This document shows, piece after piece, positions 7,266 through 8,226 of a DNA stretch of 8,226 nucleotides. The translations under genes were made by a program, and so were the position numbers. A model generated the notes under the pieces. It saw only the letters and a program-made list of their open reading frames with translations. It did no database searches and was not told the DNA's origin. Numbering within the stretch: the stretch's first letter is position 1; each line of letters begins with the position of its first letter. Source of the DNA: Spirochaetaceae bacterium (lineage in GTDB: Bacteria; Spirochaetota; Spirochaetia; Treponematales; Breznakiellaceae); assembly GCA_031255115.1 (NCBI GenBank), contig JAIRTD010000323.1, forward strand, positions 1 through 8,226, in the 5' to 3' direction.

Positions 7266-7627
7266 TACTTTTTCCTGCCTGTTTTGACGCCGGCAAGGGG
7301 TCTGCGGGGCGCTTTGGCCGGCGTTTTGACCGCCCTAAGCGCAGGCGCTTCTTCCCCTCCCCTGGCCACAAGACGGCGCCATTTTTTATCCTTCAAACTG
7401 GAAAGGACCAAGGTTCCTTCCAGAGGATACTGAAAAAATCTGATCCGGTCAAAGGCGTCGGTTATACGGTCCAAATCCCGTTTTATCCTGGTTAAGGTAG
7501 AAGGAGAGACTATTGTTGACTCCCAGAGCCCCCGCTGTACTTTCTCAAATCCGTACTGTCCCAGGAGGCTGGCCAGCTCTCTTGCCCGCTCTTCGGACCC
7601 GGGATCTACGGCTATGGATACATACAT
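7265..7627 (-). CDS. Orphan Cas2-like small protein with basic C-terminal tail
   Basis: A 120-residue protein that I assign tentatively to the Cas2/VapD-like ferredoxin fold. It opens with MYVSIAVD, a first beta strand ending in Asp8, like the YVVxYDI strand with its metal-binding Asp in Cas2. A helix (SEERARELASLLGQYG) is followed by EKVQRGLWES, comparable to RVQYSVFE in Cas2. Another helix (residues about 43-58) leads to a final strand IRFFQYPLEG, comparable to VRIYPL. A tail from about 88 is rich in Lys, Arg, Ala and Pro (AVKTPAKAPRRP, GVKTGRKK), as in some nucleic-acid-binding proteins. No cas1 and no CRISPR array are present in the window. The start at 7627 fits the strand; the same frame stays open to 8161, but that extension is antisense to the divergent gene. 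No ribosome site precedes the ATG. It heads the operon and its TAA overlaps the prfB ATG by 1 nt. Nuclease activity is not shown. Confidence 0.72.
   Translation of the reverse strand: MYVSIAVDPGSEERARELASLLGQYGFEKVQRGLWESTIVSPSTLTRIKRDLDRITDAFDRIRFFQYPLEGTLVLSSLKDKKWRRLVARGGEEAPALRAVKTPAKAPRRPLAGVKTGRKK
7273..7276 (-). promoter_or_regulatory. Ribosome binding site of prfB inside the Cas2-like gene
   Basis: AGGA on the minus strand, 7 nt before the prfB ATG at 7265, embedded in the lysine codons at the end of the upstream gene. Together with the TAATG overlap it suggests translational coupling. Confidence 0.6.
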
Positions 7628-7633
7628 ACCATT

Positions 7634-7662
7634 ATGGTACGGAAAAGAAGGCTTTGTGTCAA
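7634..7662 (-). promoter_or_regulatory. Sigma70-type promoter of the minus-strand operon
   Basis: On the minus strand a perfect TTGACA (7657-7662) is followed by a 17-bp spacer and TACCAT (7634-7639), which matches TATAAT at positions 1, 2, 5 and 6. Six bases then separate the -10 box from the A of the ATG at 7627, so the predicted +1 is the start codon itself. An overlapping CATAAT (7631-7636) would have a 20-bp spacer and is less likely. It is the only clear intergenic promoter ahead of the eight genes. Confidence 0.7.
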
Positions 7663-7699
7663 ACCGTTTTTTATTATGAAGCGAGGGCGCGAAGTCCTC

Positions 7700-7729
7700 T
7701 GGACGAAGGGCTTCTTTGCCGATTATTAT
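7700..7729 (+). promoter_or_regulatory. Possible promoter of the divergent exported-protein gene
   Basis: TGGACG (7700-7705; 4 of 6 matches to TTGACA), an 18-bp spacer, then TATTAT (7724-7729; 5 of 6 matches to TATAAT). The predicted +1 is 7736, the A of the ATG. The -35 box is weak, so this is a moderate call. Confidence 0.45.
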
Positions 7730-7735
7730 GATAGT

Positions 7736-8226
7736 ATGGCTATAAAGAAGGCTTTGGCATGTATAGCGCTGGGGATACTCGTTTCTACGGCGGCCTTTGT
7801 CCAGGAAGCCGGGGAAAGGGTCTTTGCCCCCTTTGTGTCCAGGCTTACGGCAGAGGTAAAAAATAACCTGGTGCGCCTCTCCTGGCAGGATTCGCCTGAC
7901 GCCAGGGGGCCTGTGTACGTGTACCGGTCGGCCAGGCCCATCGAAGCGGCCGGGATCGGAACGGAAAAGCCTGAGGAAATCCCCTATGGAAGCGGGTCCT
8001 ATATAGACGAGCCTGAAGGCGCCGGACCCTTTTACTATTTTGTCGCGGCCAGCGACGGCCGGGGCACTATATACGACATACTCATACCGCTTAACAATAC
8101 GATCAGCGTCAACATTCAGGACGGGCTTCCCGAAGGCGGGACCCTCTGGCCGGGCGCGCAAGATACGTTCATACAGGACGAGACAGCCTTTGTAGAAACC
8201 GAGCTTCGAAGCGATTCGGTAATCAT
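7736..8226 (+). CDS. Exported protein with fibronectin-III-like segment (N-terminal part)
   Basis: ATG at 7736 opens a frame with no stop to the right edge (163 codons visible), so it is partial at the 3' end. The product starts MAIKK followed by a hydrophobic core (ALACIALGILVSTAAF), a signal peptide or anchor; cleavage is possible near residues 20-25. Residues about 31-108 look like one fibronectin-III-type beta unit: a proline near the start of the strand, VKNNLVRLSW, YVYRSARPI, SYIDEP and the closing PFYYFVAASD, a typical F/Y-strand ending. After that comes NNTISVNIQDG and an acidic, less structured region. No Shine-Dalgarno sequence is seen; the nearest purine run, GAAGGG (7705-7710), is 25 nt away. 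Codon use resembles that of the minus-strand genes, with many GCC, GGC and CTT-type codons. Probably periplasmic or surface-exposed; specific function unknown. Confidence 0.78.
   Translation, partial: MAIKKALACIALGILVSTAAFVQEAGERVFAPFVSRLTAEVKNNLVRLSWQDSPDARGPVYVYRSARPIEAAGIGTEKPEEIPYGSGSYIDEPEGAGPFYYFVAASDGRGTIYDILIPLNNTISVNIQDGLPEGGTLWPGAQDTFIQDETAFVETELRSDSVI

Larger units (their letters stand above)
7628..7735. other. Divergent intergenic region
   Basis: The 108 bp between the two divergent start codons is the only non-coding stretch in the window. It holds the two promoter candidates above, arranged back to back with their -35 boxes about 37 bp apart. I see no terminator hairpin, tRNA or inverted-repeat operator in it. 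Confidence 0.7.

Noticed and set aside
7628..8161. N-terminal extension of the Cas2-like frame by 178 codons
   Set aside because: It is antisense to the divergent exported-protein gene and to the promoter region, its sequence is low in family character, and the Cas2-like first strand begins at 7627.

Overview
The window looks like a piece of a diderm, GC-rich bacterial chromosome, most likely a spirochaete of the Treponema group. The grounds are a two-permease Lol-type lipoprotein release system, a PEGA-domain membrane protein, exported proteins of a spirochaete-like style, and an orphan Cas2-fold protein next to prfB. The phylum is an inference from gene content and protein style, not a search result; the genus is less certain.

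Layout. From 7627 down to the left edge, the minus strand carries one unbroken polycistron of eight genes: a Cas2-like protein (7265-7627), prfB with a +1 programmed frameshift (6155-7265), a PEGA-domain membrane protein (4747-6180), ftsY (3887-4747), an exported protein of unknown function (2557-3894), a LolC/E-type permease (1266-2567), lolD (476-1273) and a second LolC/E-type permease that runs off the left edge (1-479). With the starts chosen here, all seven junctions overlap, by 1, 26, 1, 8, 11, 8 and 4 nt, so about 7.6 kb contains no intergenic base. On the plus strand, a divergent exported protein with a fibronectin-III-like segment starts at 7736 and runs off the right edge.

Regulation. 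The only intergenic stretch is the 108-bp divergent region 7628-7735. On the minus strand it has a perfect TTGACA, a 17-bp spacer and TACCAT, placed so that the predicted first transcribed base is the A of the Cas2-like ATG. On the plus strand a weaker box pair (TGGACG, 18 bp, TATTAT) also puts +1 on the A of the ATG. Neither gene has a Shine-Dalgarno sequence, so both may be translated from leaderless mRNAs.

How the genes fit together. RF2 ends translation at UGA/UAA, FtsY docks SRP-ribosome complexes at the inner membrane, and the two Lol-type permeases with LolD extract lipoproteins from the inner membrane. The two unknown proteins carry export signals. The operon can be read as a protein synthesis, targeting and envelope sorting unit headed by a Cas2-fold protein. 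That head gene, its coupling to the autoregulated prfB and its leaderless promoter are the most interesting part of the window.
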